From an uncultured Clostridia bacterium (lineage in GTDB: Bacteria > Bacillota > Clostridia > Christensenellales > Pumilibacteraceae): a DNA stretch of 32,537 nucleotides. The stretch lies in assembly GCA_944376015.1 (NCBI GenBank), contig CALWBH010000093.1, positions 1 through 32,537 on the forward strand, read 5' to 3'. Both the position numbers and the translations under genes were made by a program. Below are positions 1-8,984 of this stretch, piece after piece; within the stretch, counting starts at the first letter, position 1, and every line of letters starts with the position of its first letter. Under the pieces are notes generated by a model. That model made no database searches. It was not told where the DNA came from and was given only the letters and a program-made list of their open reading frames with translations.

Positions 1-445
1 CGAGCACCCCCGCAGCGAACTGCAGCGGTTCTTTTTTGCTTCCGGGCAGAGCGCCGTCGGGATATCTGGCGTAACCGAGATATTCGTACTGGCCCGCGGG
101 TTCGTCGCATACCGCCACGCTGATAAGTCCGCTGTACGCGATGAAATAATAAAGATAATACCGCCCGTCGGCGCCGCGGCACACGTCGGGCGCATACATA
201 GCGCTGAGTATGCCTTTCTTACCTTTCGGGTCTTGGGCGCGGCGGTATATAACGCCTTCGTAACGCCAATCGGACAGATCGTCCACGGGCGCCGACCAGC
301 ACACATAATCGAGCAGACAGAACGACCGCCCGTTGAATTCGTCGTGCGAGCCGTAAATATATACCCTGTCGCCGAAAACATGCGGTTCGGCGTCGGGTAT
401 ATATTCATAGCTCGGCAGATAAGGATTAAAGACTTGTTTTTTCAT
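1..445 (-). CDS. Glycoside hydrolase family 43-like protein, N-terminal part (cut by window edge)
   Basis: The first 148 codons of a gene that runs off the left edge; no stop is seen. Reading starts at ATG 445, preceded by AAGGGG five bases upstream. The N-terminus reads FNPYLPSYEYIPDAEPHVFG, followed by a DRVYIYGSHD segment. This is the first blade of the five-bladed GH43 propeller, and the Asp of PDAEPH is the expected catalytic base (about residue 18). A second family motif, MYAPDV near residue 88, is followed by a YYLYYF strand. GH43 enzymes remove xylose or arabinose from xylan oligomers. The gene lies 67 bp downstream of xylB with no clear terminator between, so it is probably the third gene of the xylose operon. 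There is no signal peptide, which suggests cytoplasmic hydrolysis of imported oligomers. Family is fairly sure; the exact substrate cannot be told from this fragment. Confidence 0.85.
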   Translation of the reverse strand, partial: MKKQVFNPYLPSYEYIPDAEPHVFGDRVYIYGSHDEFNGRSFCLLDYVCWSAPVDDLSDWRYEGVIYRRAQDPKGKKGILSAMYAPDVCRGADGRYYLYYFIAYSGLISVAVCDEPAGQYEYLGYARYPDGALPGSKKEPLQFAAGVL

Positions 446-512
446 ATTTTCCCCTTGTGTTTCCGCGCTCGGGCGCGGACAGACCTTTCCCTGTCGGGTC
501 ACGGTCGGTTTT

Positions 513-2009
513 TTAGTTTTTACTAACTTCGCTCATCATCGAATAGCAGTTTTTAAGCGCGGGATAAAGCGAGCGGAACACGGCGTAACGTTTTTCGTAA
601 GCCGCTACGCGCGTTTCGTCCGGTTGCGTCGAGCCGGCTTCCGTCGCGAACTTTTTCGCGGCGGTGCGGACGTCCGTATATTCTCCGCACGCGACCATCG
701 CAAGTATGGCGGCGCCGTATGCGGGTCCCTCGTCCACGCTCAGACGTCTGACTTTTACGTTAAGCACGTCGGCTATTATCTGCCGCCACAGCGCGCTTTT
801 GGCTCCGCCGCCGCAAACGCTGACCGAGGTAAACTTTATGCCGTTCTTGCGCACTGCTTCCGCGCAGTCGCGAAGCGCGAACGCCACGCCTTCGAGCACG
901 GCGAGCGTCATGTGCTTTCTCGTGGTGTCGGGGCGCATGCCTATAAACGCTCCGCGCGCGTCTACGTCGTTATGCGGACTGCGCTCGCCCATAAGGTAAG
1001 GCAGAAAATAAACGTGATTGTTTCCGCAAATTTCTTCCGCGCCCGCCTGTTCGGCGACATAATCTTTGGTGCCGAGTATGCCGTCCGCCCACCAGGAATT
1101 ACAGCTCGCGGCGGAAAGTATACAGCCCATCAGATGATAACTGCCGTTTGCGTGGCAGAAACTGTGCAGCGCGTTGTTTTCGGGAAGAACGAACCTGTCG
1201 CTCGAAATAAATATCGTACCGCTTGTGCCGAGCGAAATATTGCAATCGCCGTCGCATACCGTACCCGTTCCGACGGCAGCCGCGGCATTGTCGCCCGCGC
1301 CAGCGCATACGGTAACGTCTTCGGAAAGTCCGAGCTCGCGCGCTACGTCCGGTCTGAGTTTGCCCGCTATTTCGTAAGACTCTTTGATTTCGGGCAGCCA
1401 TTCCGCTTTCGCGCCGGAAAACGCGCACGCATCCTCGCTCCATCTGCGGTTTTTCACGTCGAAGAACAGCGTGCCGCTCGCGTCCGAAACGTCTGTAACG
1501 CGCTTGCCGCAAAGCCTGTATACGAGATAGTCTTTGGGTAACAGTACGGAAGAAATACGCGAGTAAAGCTCGGGTTCGTTTTCACGCATCCACATCAGTT
1601 TGGGTGCGGTAAAGCCCGCGTATGCGATATTAGCCGTACACGCGGACAACCTGTCTTTACCTATGACGCCGTTCAGATACTCGGTCTGAGCCGCGCTTCG
1701 CCCGTCGTTCCAGAGTATCGCGGGGCGAAGCACTGCACCGTCTCCGCCCAAAGCGACCAGACCGTGCATTTGCCCGCCGAAAGATATACCGCGTACTCGC
1801 GAAGCGTCGCGACCGCCGATCAGCGCCTTAACGCCGCGGCAAACGGCGGCGTACCAGTCTTCGGGATCCTGCTCGCTCCACCCGCCTTTGGGATAATGCA
1901 CGGGATAAGTCTGCAGACTGTCTGCGATCAGACTGCCGTCGGCGCCGACGAGAAGGAATTTCGCACCGCTCGTGCCGAGATCTATACCTATGTATTCGTT
2001 CATGCTCAT
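513..2009 (-). CDS. xylB: Xylulokinase
   Basis: FGGY-family carbohydrate kinase, 498 aa from the ATG at 2009. It phosphorylates D-xylulose to xylulose 5-phosphate with ATP, sending xylose carbon into the pentose phosphate pathway. The N-terminal phosphate-binding motif is [14 protein letters not shown] (from residue 5). The conserved WSEQDP lies near 44, and [11 protein letters not shown] near residue 240 carries the expected catalytic Asp. [18 protein letters not shown] is the FGGY C-terminal signature. The start overlaps the xylA stop as ATGA, implying translational coupling. A second in-frame ATG sits two codons later (2003), so the exact start is uncertain by two residues. An upstream extension of the open frame lies inside xylA and is not credible. 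Length and motifs are typical for the family. Confidence 0.95.
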   Translation of the reverse strand: MSMNEYIGIDLGTSGAKFLLVGADGSLIADSLQTYPVHYPKGGWSEQDPEDWYAAVCRGVKALIGGRDASRVRGISFGGQMHGLVALGGDGAVLRPAILWNDGRSAAQTEYLNGVIGKDRLSACTANIAYAGFTAPKLMWMRENEPELYSRISSVLLPKDYLVYRLCGKRVTDVSDASGTLFFDVKNRRWSEDACAFSGAKAEWLPEIKESYEIAGKLRPDVARELGLSEDVTVCAGAGDNAAAAVGTGTVCDGDCNISLGTSGTIFISSDRFVLPENNALHSFCHANGSYHLMGCILSAASCNSWWADGILGTKDYVAEQAGAEEICGNNHVYFLPYLMGERSPHNDVDARGAFIGMRPDTTRKHMTLAVLEGVAFALRDCAEAVRKNGIKFTSVSVCGGGAKSALWRQIIADVLNVKVRRLSVDEGPAYGAAILAMVACGEYTDVRTAAKKFATEAGSTQPDETRVAAYEKRYAVFRSLYPALKNCYSMMSEVSKN

Positions 2010-3328
2010 TTGCCGAACATCACTTCGTTCATGACGGATTCCAGCATTTCCTGACGTCCGCTGGAAGGGATACGGCAAGCGCCGAGTTTATCCGCGTACT
2101 CCGCAAGCTCTTTGAGCGAAGTATTGCCGGAAATTATTTTTTTGCCTATTTCGGTATCGGTGAAACTCGAATAGCGCGCTTTGATAAACTCGTCCATACG
2201 CCCGTCTTCTATAAGCGCGGCGGCTTTAAGCAGACCGAGCGCAAAAGTATCCATACCGAGTATGTAAGCAAGGAACATATCCTCTACCGTATTGGACGCG
2301 CGACGGGTCTTCGCGTCGAAATTGAATCCGCCGGTAAGACCGCCGGCTTTAAGCACTTCGTACATACAATGCGTAGCCGAGTAAGCGTCGAACGGGAATT
2401 CGTCGGTATCCCAACCGAGCAGATAATCGCCCTGATTGGCGTCTATCGAACCGAGCATTCCGTTGATCGCGCTTACACGCAACTCGTGCTCGAAGGTATG
2501 CCCCGCGAGCGTGGCGTGGTTCGCTTCGATATTCATCTTGAAATCTTTGTCCAGACCGTGCGCGCGAAGGAATCCGATAGCCGTCGCCGCGTCGAAATCA
2601 TACTGATGTTTCATGGGCTCTTTCGGCTTGGGTTCGATATAGAAATCGCCCTTGAAGCCTATCGAACGTCCGTATTCGACCGCCATTTTCATAAGACGCG
2701 CTATATTTTCCTGTTCGAACGCCACGTCGGTGTTGAGCAGAGTGTCATAGCCTTCTCTGCCGCCCCAGAACACGTATCCTCTGCCGCCGAGCTTTACGGT
2801 AATGTCAAGCGCTTTTTTCACCTGCGCCGCCGCGAAAGCGAACACGTCCGCCGTATCGGTGGAGCCTGCGCCGTTTTTATAACGGGGATTGGAGAACATA
2901 TTCGCCGTACCCCACAAACACTTGATGTCCGTTCCCTTCGCTTTTTCGAGAATATAATCGGATATTTCGTCCAGACGGCGGTTTGTCTCCTTTATGTCGT
3001 CCGCTTCGGGCACGAGGTCGACATCGTGAAAGCAGTAATACTTTATTCCGAGCTTGCGCATAAACTCGAAGCCTGCGTCCACTTTCGCTTTTGCGTGCTC
3101 CATCGTTCCGGGTTTCGCGCCGAAACTTTTATCGGTAGTACCTCTGCCGAACATATCCGTTCCGTCGGCGCCGAGATTATGCCACCACGCCATTGCGAAA
3201 GGAAGATGCTCGCTCATCTTCTTTCCCATAACCACCTTGTCTGCGTCATAAAATTTGAACGCAAACGCATTCTTGCTCCCCGCGCCTTCGTATTTGATAA
3301 CGGGAATATTCTTAAAAATTTCTTTCAT
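2006..3328 (-). CDS. xylA: Xylose isomerase
   Basis: Converts D-xylose to D-xylulose in the cytoplasm as a metal-dependent TIM barrel. The 440-aa length is that of class II xylose isomerases. From ATG 3328 the catalytic pair falls at His101 and Asp104 in CFHDVD, the classical numbering. Other family signatures are [14 protein letters not shown], the metal and substrate site around [32 protein letters not shown], and [17 protein letters not shown]. The start was chosen because AGGGGG lies six bases upstream of ATG 3328; the open frame continues upstream but has no such site and would cross the promoter region. First gene of xylA-xylB-GH43, transcribed from the promoter at 3413-3441. No transport or regulator gene for xylose is visible in the window. 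Confidence 0.97.
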   Translation of the reverse strand: MKEIFKNIPVIKYEGAGSKNAFAFKFYDADKVVMGKKMSEHLPFAMAWWHNLGADGTDMFGRGTTDKSFGAKPGTMEHAKAKVDAGFEFMRKLGIKYYCFHDVDLVPEADDIKETNRRLDEISDYILEKAKGTDIKCLWGTANMFSNPRYKNGAGSTDTADVFAFAAAQVKKALDITVKLGGRGYVFWGGREGYDTLLNTDVAFEQENIARLMKMAVEYGRSIGFKGDFYIEPKPKEPMKHQYDFDAATAIGFLRAHGLDKDFKMNIEANHATLAGHTFEHELRVSAINGMLGSIDANQGDYLLGWDTDEFPFDAYSATHCMYEVLKAGGLTGGFNFDAKTRRASNTVEDMFLAYILGMDTFALGLLKAAALIEDGRMDEFIKARYSSFTDTEIGKKIISGNTSLKELAEYADKLGACRIPSSGRQEMLESVMNEVMFGK

Positions 3329-3412
3329 AAGCGCCCCCTGCGTTTTAATTCGGCTTTCATCGATGCGGTTGCGACCGTCGAGACGCGCGCCGTCTTTATT
3401 TATTACATGTTT

Positions 3413-3441
3413 ATTATAATACATAAAATTACGGCAATCAA
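3413..3441 (-). promoter_or_regulatory. Sigma-A promoter of the xylA operon
   Basis: On the minus strand TTGATT (3441-3436) is followed after exactly 17 bases by a perfect TATAAT (3418-3413). This predicts a transcript start near 3406 and a 5' leader of about 78 nt before xylA. No clear operator palindrome was found, so catabolite or XylR control cannot be claimed. Confidence 0.8.
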
Positions 3442-3445
3442 GTCA

Positions 3446-3700
3446 AAATTAAACGAACATAGGACATAAATTACGATTTTTTCGGTTGCAAACCGCTAAC
3501 GCTCGCCGTTGACGTCCGCAAACCTTTTCCGCACTTACGAATTCCTTTCGGGCGCACGACCTTATTTTGGAGCGCGAGCAATGAGCGAACGAGGGCGGAA
3601 AGGGCGGAAAACAATGCAGAACATTTTTGCGAACATTGTTGCCCGCGTTTATCAGGCGGGCGAGCTAATGCCTTAGCGTTAACGTGGCTTGCACCCGAAA
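3446..3700. other. Gene-free stretch with clustered inverted repeats
   Basis: No convincing coding frame is seen between the xylA promoter and the terminator at 3707-3740. The stretch holds a 7-bp stem at 3610-3640 (AACAATG / CATTGTT) directly abutting a 6-bp stem at 3641-3661 (GCCCGC / GCGGGC). GCTCGCC near 3494 could also pair with GGCGAGC near 3657, enclosing both. This may be a structured RNA or a degenerate repeat element; I do not recognise a known family. Confidence 0.4.
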
Positions 3701-3740
3701 AAAGTGAAAGTACCCGAAGTTTGCGGACTTCGGGTACTTT
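3701..3740 (-). terminator. Intrinsic terminator, probably ending the pst-phoU transcript
   Basis: A 14-bp perfect stem (AAAGTACCCGAAGT at 3707-3720 with its complement at 3727-3740) has a 6-nt loop. On the minus strand it is followed by CACTTTTTTC. The plus-strand side is also T-rich, so it may act in both directions. It lies about 140 bp past the phoU stop. Confidence 0.7.
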
Positions 3741-3820
3741 TAGTTTTGATGGGTGTGCGCTGCGCCCCGTTCGCCGAAAGAATTCTTTGGCGTTCGCGCT
3801 TATATGAGCGCGGTCATTAA

Positions 3821-3861
3821 GTTATATTTCCCGTTCGCTACTTTTTAGCGCGAAATATAAC
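3821..3861. repeat. Nested inverted repeat just downstream of phoU
   Basis: Outer arms GTTATATTTC (3821-3830) and GAAATATAAC (3852-3861) match perfectly. An inner stem CGCTA / TAGCG surrounds a short T-rich loop. The element ends 18 bases from the phoU stop. Neither side has a proper run of T after the outer stem, so it is not an ordinary terminator; it may protect the 3' end of the pst mRNA. Confidence 0.55.
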
Positions 3862-3879
3862 AATCGGCGCGAAACTTGT

Positions 3880-4515
3880 TTAGCGGTCTTTTACGCCGTC
3901 GACGACGTATGCCGTCCACTCCGCGATATTCGTCGCATGGTCGCCGATACGTTCGAGGTATTTGCCTATCATAAGGCAATTGAGCATATCCTCGTTTGCT
4001 CCGTCTTCGGCGCGAACGCGTTCGCTTAGCTTTATCTGCAAGCGTTCGAAAGCGGAGTCTACTTTGTCGTCGCGAAGTTCCACGCGGCGCGCGCCTTCCA
4101 CGTCGCGACCTATGAACGCGTCGAGCGCGCCTTTTATCATCAAGGAACATTCCGTGCACATATCGCGCAGTTCCGAAAATTCGGGACGGGTCTTACACTT
4201 GGATATCGTTTCCGCGATATCGCGTATCTGATCCCCCACGCGCTCCATATCCACTACTATGTTCATAACGCTCACAATAAACCGCATATCCGAAGCTACG
4301 GGTTGTTGCGTCAACAGTAAAAGAGAGCACAGCCTTTCTATTTCGTCCAGCTTTTTGTCCGTCCGCTGTTCCACCCCGACGGCGCTTTTGACGTCCGCCG
4401 TTTTAGCTCCGATAAGGGATATGGCGACTTCGTCGAAGCCTTTAACGACGATACCGCCCATTTTGCCGATAAGTTCTTCCAGCTCGCTGAGCTGCTGAAT
4501 ATAATGCGATCTCAT
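3880..4515 (-). CDS. phoU: Phosphate transport regulator PhoU
   Basis: A 211-aa all-helical cytoplasmic protein with two PhoU repeats. It couples the Pst transporter to the PhoR/PhoP-type two-component system and damps phosphate uptake when phosphate is plentiful. The N-terminus ([19 protein letters not shown]) and the metal-binding-type signatures [13 protein letters not shown] (about residue 90) and [14 protein letters not shown] (about 191) are diagnostic, one per repeat. The start ATG overlaps the pstB stop as ATGA, so the two are translationally coupled. It is the last gene of the pst cluster, as in most Bacillota. Length is normal for the family. No PhoP or PhoR gene is present in the window. 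Confidence 0.96.
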   Translation of the reverse strand: MRSHYIQQLSELEELIGKMGGIVVKGFDEVAISLIGAKTADVKSAVGVEQRTDKKLDEIERLCSLLLLTQQPVASDMRFIVSVMNIVVDMERVGDQIRDIAETISKCKTRPEFSELRDMCTECSLMIKGALDAFIGRDVEGARRVELRDDKVDSAFERLQIKLSERVRAEDGANEDMLNCLMIGKYLERIGDHATNIAEWTAYVVDGVKDR

Positions 4516-5333
4516 CCGAACCTCCCTGAGATATACCGCTCCGTTTCGGGATGCGAAGGATTGGAAAATATTTTTGCCGTATCGTCGAACTCGATGACTT
4601 CGCCGAGCAGGAAGAATGCGGTCTTGTCGGAAATACGCGCCGCCTGCTGCATATTATGCGTTACTATGACGACCGTAACCGTCTTTTTCAGTTCGTCGCA
4701 AAGTTCCTCTATCTTACCCGTAGATATAGGATCGAGAGCGCTCGTCGGTTCGTCCATAAGCAATATCGCGGGATCCGCGGCAAGCGCACGCGCTATGCAC
4801 AAACGCTGCTGCTGTCCGCCGCTCAGTCCGAGCGCGGATTTATTCAGTCTGTCTTTCAGTTCGTCCCACATAGCGGAACGTCTGAGACTCGTTTCTACGA
4901 TATTGTCGAGAGTGGCTTTGTCGCGCACTCCGAACAGACGCGGCGCGTAAGCTATGTTGTCGTAAACGCTTTTCGGGAACGGATTGGGTTTCTGAAACAC
5001 CATACCGACGTTTTTACGAAGCATGGGAAGATCTACGCCCGCGCCGTAAATATCCTTGCCGCCTATTTCGATTTTTCCCGTTATTTTGCAACCGGGGACA
5101 AGGTCGTTCATACGGTTGAGTGATTTCAGAAGCGTCGACTTTCCGCAACCCGACGGTCCTATAAACGCGGTAACTTCGCCTTTTTTTATATCCATTGACA
5201 CGTTTTTTATCGCGTGGAAAGACGAATACCACAGATTCATATTGTTTATGCTTATTGCGACTTCGCGGTTAAAATCGAAATCCGAAGCATTCCCGCGCGT
5301 CACGCCGTTTTCGGCTTTATTTTTTCTTTGCAT
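4512..5333 (-). CDS. pstB: Phosphate ABC transporter ATP-binding protein PstB
   Basis: A 273-aa ATPase that energises phosphate import at the cytoplasmic face of the PstCA permease. Walker [10 protein letters not shown] is at residues 59-67, the Q-loop in [10 protein letters not shown] near 111, the signature LSGGQQQR from 170, Walker B LLMDEP at 191-196, and the switch His in [12 protein letters not shown]. The [18 protein letters not shown] segment is specific to PstB. The start at 5333 is supported by AAGGAG seven bases upstream. The first codons overlap the end of pstCA by 34 bp, so the ribosome binding site lies within pstCA. A short polar N-terminal extension (about 24 residues) precedes the ABC domain. 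Confidence 0.97.
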   Translation of the reverse strand: MQRKNKAENGVTRGNASDFDFNREVAISINNMNLWYSSFHAIKNVSMDIKKGEVTAFIGPSGCGKSTLLKSLNRMNDLVPGCKITGKIEIGGKDIYGAGVDLPMLRKNVGMVFQKPNPFPKSVYDNIAYAPRLFGVRDKATLDNIVETSLRRSAMWDELKDRLNKSALGLSGGQQQRLCIARALAADPAILLMDEPTSALDPISTGKIEELCDELKKTVTVVIVTHNMQQAARISDKTAFFLLGEVIEFDDTAKIFSNPSHPETERYISGRFG

Positions 5334-7243
5334 TTCCTGTCTCCTTTATTTTTTCCGAAATGTTCGAGCAATCCGAGCCCGACATAAATGACCGCAACGA
5401 TCAACAGCAATATAACAGCCAAAGCATACGCTATGTTCATTTCCGCGCCTTCGTTCGCCAATACATACATGTAAACAGTCAGCGTACACGATGCGTTTCC
5501 TCTTCCGACAATACCTTGCGGCAAAAACGCCAGTGACGAACCCATTGTAAATATCAGCGCGGCAGACTCGCCTACTATACGTCCTATCGAAAGTACAATT
5601 GCGGTAAATATGCCGGGAAGCGCCTGAGGAAGCACAACCTTAAATACCGTCTGCAGTTTGCTTGCACCTAGCGCAAGACTTGCTTCTCGAAGCGAATCGG
5701 GAACTGCGATCAGACTTTCTTCAACTGCTCGGATCACGGTAGGCAATATTATAAGCGCCATAGTCAACGCTCCGGCAAGCAAACATTGCGACATTCCCAT
5801 CCACGATACGAAAACTATATTACCGAACAGACCGAACACAATGCTCGGAACACCGCCAAGCGTGTCGTTAAACAGCCTTATGGCTTTCACCGTTCTACTC
5901 CCGGGGCGAGAATATTCATGTAAATAAATCGCAGCGCATATACCGAGCGGAACGGCTATAACCAAAGTGAGGAATATAAGCGCCACTGTACCGAAGATCG
6001 CCTTGCCAAGTTCGCCCACCGCATCGCCCGAGAACAAATCCGGCATATTCGGCAAACCGTTCACAAGTATAAACCCTACTATAACGACCAAACAAAGCCC
6101 GACGAACGCTGTTACGACGAAAGAAAAATATTTAAGTATTAAGCAAATTATGCCTTTCTTTTTATATACGGGCTCCGCAATCGGTTCTTTTACTCCGAAC
6201 ATTCGGCGTCCTATATACACGACTTCGGCGGAAAAACCTTTAACGTTTTCATTTGCTTTTCCCGCTTTACTCGTGCGCCCTCCGTTATCAGCGGCTTTTG
6301 CCCTGTTGACGCGTGCTAATGCAAAATTAAGAAAGAGCACGAATACGAGAAGTATCAGTCCTGTCGCTATAAGCGCGTCCCGCTGCAACCCAGACGCATA
6401 ACCCATTTCCATCGCAATAGACGACGTCATTGTGCGTATGGGCGAAAACAATCCTTCGGGAAAAGCGGCTACGCCGCCCGCAACAAGCTTTACCGCCATT
6501 GCCTCTCCTACCGCTCTGCCCATACCCATTATAAGTCCGCTCACGACACCCGATTTGGCGGCGGGAAGCATTACCGTAAATATTGCCTGTTCCTTAGTCG
6601 CTCCGAGCGCGATCGCGCCTTCGTAATAACTTTCCGGCACGCTTTTAAGTGCGTTCTTGCTCATACTCGCTATCGTCGGAAGTATCATAAGCATAAGCAC
6701 AAGAGTACACGCCATAATACCAAGTCCGGTAGTCCCCGTCATTTTCGCAAGAATAGGAACTATAAATACGAGACCGAAGAAACCGTACATTACCGAAGGT
6801 ATCCCGGCGAAAACGTTTATAAGCTGTTCGACGATTTTTTTCATTTTTGCAGGACACCAATAGACCAGGAACAGCGCCGAAAATACTCCGAGTATTCCGC
6901 CGAACAACAATGACAACAACGTAACGCATAACGAATTTATTATCATCGGAAATATTCCGAAATACTCGCTTGCATTGCTCGGGTCGGTCTTATATCCGTC
7001 CGGGAACCACTTGGTACCGAAAATAAACTGAAAAAAACCTATCTTGGAAAATGCCGGCACCGAGTTGATAAAAATAAATATCACTATAGCCGCCACAGCT
7101 ACAATCGAAAGTAACGCGCACGCGAAAAAAATATGCTTTTCGAACTGTATTTTGCGTGAACCCTTCTGTTTAACGAGTTTCGTATTTTTACTGCTGTCGG
7201 CAGGCGGTTCGCTCACGACCTGTTCGTTTTCACACAAACTCAC
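5300..7243 (-). CDS. pstCA: Fused phosphate ABC permease PstC-PstA
   Basis: A single 647-aa membrane protein holding both phosphate-channel subunits. Residues about 35-310 are PstC-like: an N-terminal [11 protein letters not shown], then a permease core with the [18 protein letters not shown] coupling helix. Residues about 365-630 are PstA-like: [42 protein letters not shown], and coupling motif [23 protein letters not shown] charged cytoplasmic linker of about 55 residues (around 310-365) joins them. These are separate proteins in most bacteria. The reading frame is open throughout with normal codon use, so this is a real fusion and not a sequencing join. The start is GTG at 7243 with GGAGG seven bases upstream. 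It has its own PHO-box promoter, separated from pstS by a terminator. Confidence 0.93.
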   Translation of the reverse strand: MSLCENEQVVSEPPADSSKNTKLVKQKGSRKIQFEKHIFFACALLSIVAVAAIVIFIFINSVPAFSKIGFFQFIFGTKWFPDGYKTDPSNASEYFGIFPMIINSLCVTLLSLLFGGILGVFSALFLVYWCPAKMKKIVEQLINVFAGIPSVMYGFFGLVFIVPILAKMTGTTGLGIMACTLVLMLMILPTIASMSKNALKSVPESYYEGAIALGATKEQAIFTVMLPAAKSGVVSGLIMGMGRAVGEAMAVKLVAGGVAAFPEGLFSPIRTMTSSIAMEMGYASGLQRDALIATGLILLVFVLFLNFALARVNRAKAADNGGRTSKAGKANENVKGFSAEVVYIGRRMFGVKEPIAEPVYKKKGIICLILKYFSFVVTAFVGLCLVVIVGFILVNGLPNMPDLFSGDAVGELGKAIFGTVALIFLTLVIAVPLGICAAIYLHEYSRPGSRTVKAIRLFNDTLGGVPSIVFGLFGNIVFVSWMGMSQCLLAGALTMALIILPTVIRAVEESLIAVPDSLREASLALGASKLQTVFKVVLPQALPGIFTAIVLSIGRIVGESAALIFTMGSSLAFLPQGIVGRGNASCTLTVYMYVLANEGAEMNIAYALAVILLLIVAVIYVGLGLLEHFGKNKGDRKCKEKIKPKTA

Positions 7244-7289
7244 TTCACTACCTCCGTGTTTTTATTTATCGGTTTTATTGTAATATGCA

Positions 7290-7340
7290 ATTGTAAAAAA
7301 CTCGATCAAAAATGTAAACTAAATGTAAAAACCTTGTAAA
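7290..7340 (-). promoter_or_regulatory. PHO-box promoter of pstCA-pstB-phoU
   Basis: On the minus strand three TTTACA direct repeats start at 7340, 7329 and 7318, exactly 11 bp apart, one helical turn. The last also reads as a -35 element. It is followed after 17 bases by TACAAT (7295-7290), a good -10 that itself lies in a fourth TTTACA-like repeat. TT(A/T)ACA repeats with about 5-bp gaps are the known binding pattern of Gram-positive PhoP. The identical layout precedes pstS. Confidence 0.8.
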
Positions 7341-7353
7341 ACAATGACAAACA

Positions 7354-7388
7354 AAAAAACAGTACCGCAAACGCGATACCGCTTTTTT
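7354..7388 (-). terminator. Terminator between pstS and pstCA
   Basis: On the minus strand a short GC-containing stem (GTATCGC / GCGGTAC with a G-T pair, loop GTTT, extended by A-T pairs) is followed by TGTTTTTTT. It begins 26 bp past the pstS stop and ends before the second PHO-box promoter. Ending or thinning transcription here would let PstS be made in excess over the permease, as is usual for binding proteins. Confidence 0.65.
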
Positions 7389-7414
7389 CGTTATTCGTTT
7401 TTGCAAAGCTACGA

Positions 7415-8242
7415 TTACGCTTTTACGGAAACGTTACCCTGCTCCTCTACTATTTTCTGACCTTCTTCACTGAGACAGAATTCATAGAATCCTTTAGCCG
7501 CTTCGGAGAGTGCGTCTACTCCGCCTTCGGGAAGCACCAGATTGAAATTACGTTTAAGTCCGTAAGTATTGTTTTTAACGTTTTCCGCGCTGGCCACAAC
7601 ACCCTCGTAAGTAACTGCTTTCACGTCGCTCGTTACCGAACTGAGAGAAACATATCCGAGAGAATCCGCATGCTGTCCTACGTAGGTTGCAAGAGGACCG
7701 TTGCCATCCTGTATAACGACTTTGTCGTCGCCGGTGGTCTTATAATCGCCTTCGATACCGATCGCATCGTCGAAGCACTCGCGAGTACCCGAACTTGCTT
7801 CTCTGCCCACGCCGTATTTAACCGAAGCGATATCCGTTCCGTTTATATACAGATCTTTAAGCTGAGCTTTCGTAACGTTGGTTACGTCCGCATTATCCTT
7901 ATGTACGATAATAGCCACAGCGTCGATAGCTATAACCGTAGCGCTGATACCGGTTTTCTTTTCGTCTTCGGTAAGGTCTCTGGAAGCAAGACCCATATCA
8001 GCGGTCTTATCCTGAGCCGCGGTTACCCCCGCGCCGCTACCCGTAGCAGAGTACGTGATACGCACGTCGTTGGATTCCATGTACGCATCGGCAAGAGCCG
8101 TGATAACTTTTTCCATCGAAGTGGAACCGTTAAGGACGATAGTGGGTTCGCCGCATCCCGTAAACGCGAATGCGGATACCGAGATCGTCAGAGCTGCTAC
8201 GGCTGCCGCTATAATGACGGCAATTCTTTTCTTTGTTTTCAT
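7415..8242 (-). CDS. pstS: Phosphate-binding lipoprotein PstS
   Basis: A 275-aa extracellular solute-binding protein that captures phosphate and hands it to PstCA. A signal peptide with a lipobox (FTGC, Cys30) predicts attachment to the outer face of the membrane. Phosphate-binding motifs are GSTSMEKV (about 39), TYSATGSGAGVTAAQ (about 64), MGLASRDLTEDE (about 83) and the REASSGTRECFDDAI loop (about 147). The start is ATG 8242 with AAGGAG nine bases upstream. It is transcribed from the PHO-box promoter at 8303-8353 and followed by its own terminator. Length and motifs are typical of Clostridia PstS. Confidence 0.96.
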   Translation of the reverse strand: MKTKKRIAVIIAAAVAALTISVSAFAFTGCGEPTIVLNGSTSMEKVITALADAYMESNDVRITYSATGSGAGVTAAQDKTADMGLASRDLTEDEKKTGISATVIAIDAVAIIVHKDNADVTNVTKAQLKDLYINGTDIASVKYGVGREASSGTRECFDDAIGIEGDYKTTGDDKVVIQDGNGPLATYVGQHADSLGYVSLSSVTSDVKAVTYEGVVASAENVKNNTYGLKRNFNLVLPEGGVDALSEAAKGFYEFCLSEEGQKIVEEQGNVSVKA

Positions 8243-8302
8243 TTTTTCTTTCTCCTTAAAATTGATGTCTTTTTCGTTTACTTACCTATGTTTTAACATA
8301 CA

Positions 8303-8353
8303 GTTGTAAAAAACTTATGCAAAATTGTAAAGCAAACGTAAAAACGTTGTAAA
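8303..8353 (-). promoter_or_regulatory. PHO-box promoter of pstS
   Basis: Minus-strand repeats TTTACA (8353), TTTACG (8342) and TTTACA (8331) start 11 bp apart. The last, read as a -35, is followed after 17 bases by TACAAC (8308-8303) inside a fourth TTTACA repeat. The 11/11/21-bp spacing is exactly that of the pstCA promoter, which strongly suggests joint control by a PhoP-type regulator. Confidence 0.8.
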
Positions 8354-8382
8354 ATATCTTATTATAATTCTACATAGCTCAA

Positions 8383-8406
8383 AAAAAACGGTCCGAAGAC
8401 CGTTTT
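8383..8406 (-). terminator. Intrinsic terminator of the MGMT-like gene
   Basis: A perfect 9-bp stem AAAACGGTC / GACCGTTTT closed by a TTCG tetraloop on the minus strand is followed by a run of eight T. It lies 41 bp past the stop of the gene at 8447-8761 and upstream of the pstS promoter. Confidence 0.85.
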
Positions 8407-8446
8407 GCAATGATTCTTATTCATAAAAATACTTTCACTTCGCTCC

Positions 8447-8761
8447 TCAGTGCCCCGCGCCGAAAGGCATAAAGTGTTTTGCCATATCCACCTTATCCCC
8501 TATGAACGTAACGCCCTCACTTTCCAGCCATTCGCGCTGAACGCCGTCGCCGAACGCGAAGGAACGGGTCAGACTGCCGTCCGCGAACACTACGCGGTGA
8601 CAGGGTACCACAATGGGTTCTCTGTTTCCGTGCAGTATCTGTCCCACAAGGCGCGAGCCTCTCGGACTGCCGAGCGCGCGAGCGATCGCGCCGTATGTCG
8701 TGACCTTCCCCGCGGGAATTTTTTTAACGAGTTCGAATACTTCTTTTGCTTTCATTATCAA
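8447..8761 (-). CDS. MGMT-family O6-alkylguanine methyltransferase-like protein
   Basis: A small (102-104 aa) protein equal to the DNA-binding/active-site domain of O6-methylguanine-DNA methyltransferase, without the usual N-terminal domain. IPAGKVTTYGAIARALG forms the helix-turn-helix start, RLVGQILHGN carries the arginine-finger region, and VPCHRVV (about Cys54) is the alkyl-acceptor motif. Stand-alone alkyltransferase-like proteins often have Trp in place of this Cys, so the Cys suggests it could still accept alkyl groups. The C-terminal tail (KHFMPFGAGH) is unlike the usual family end. The start is either TTG 8761, seven bases from AAGG, or ATG 8755, which is poorly spaced (about 13 bases). 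Single-gene unit with its own terminator; the upstream region is partly duplicated. Confidence 0.85.
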   Translation of the reverse strand: MIMKAKEVFELVKKIPAGKVTTYGAIARALGSPRGSRLVGQILHGNREPIVVPCHRVVFADGSLTRSFAFGDGVQREWLESEGVTFIGDKVDMAKHFMPFGAGH

Positions 8762-8763
8762 TC

Positions 8764-8877
8764 TTTATCCTTCTTTGCAGTAGTACTATTATAAGTCGTA
8801 ACGCGAAACGTACAGACAAACCATGACGGAGCGCGGTTTTATCCTTATTCGCAGTAGTACTATTATAAATCGTAGCG
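8764..8877. repeat. 40-bp direct repeat carrying the promoter -10 and leader of the MGMT-like gene
   Basis: Bases 8764-8803 and 8838-8877 match at 36 of 40 positions, 74 bp apart. Each copy reads TTATAATAGTACTACTGC on the minus strand, a perfect TATAAT, followed by an AAGGAT-type ribosome binding site. The copy nearer the gene supplies its leader; the distal copy has the same layout but no gene behind it before the next copy. Confidence 0.75.
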
Positions 8878-8907
8878 ATATAAATATACGGTTTTTCAAG
8901 TTTATCG

Positions 8908-8958
8908 AAAAGGCGCGCAAAGGGAGCCATTCCTTTTTAAGAAGTGACTCCCCTTGCG
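8908..8958 (-). terminator. Hairpin terminator of the DUF308-like gene
   Basis: Arms at 8916-8933 and 8941-8958 form a stem of up to 18 bp with a few mismatches (core GGGAG / CTCCC, ends CGCAA / TTGCG). On the minus strand it is followed by GCGCCTTTTC, a short T-run. It begins 27 bp after the stop of the 188-aa membrane protein. The high symmetry also fits a dispersed palindromic repeat. Confidence 0.55.
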
Positions 8959-8984
8959 TAGAATTTACAAAAATTTCATAAAGC

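Noticed and set aside
2010-2078. A longer xylulokinase start within xylA
   Set aside because: The extra 23 residues lie inside the xylA coding region and lack a ribosome binding site; the ATGA overlap at 2006-2009 is the usual coupled start.
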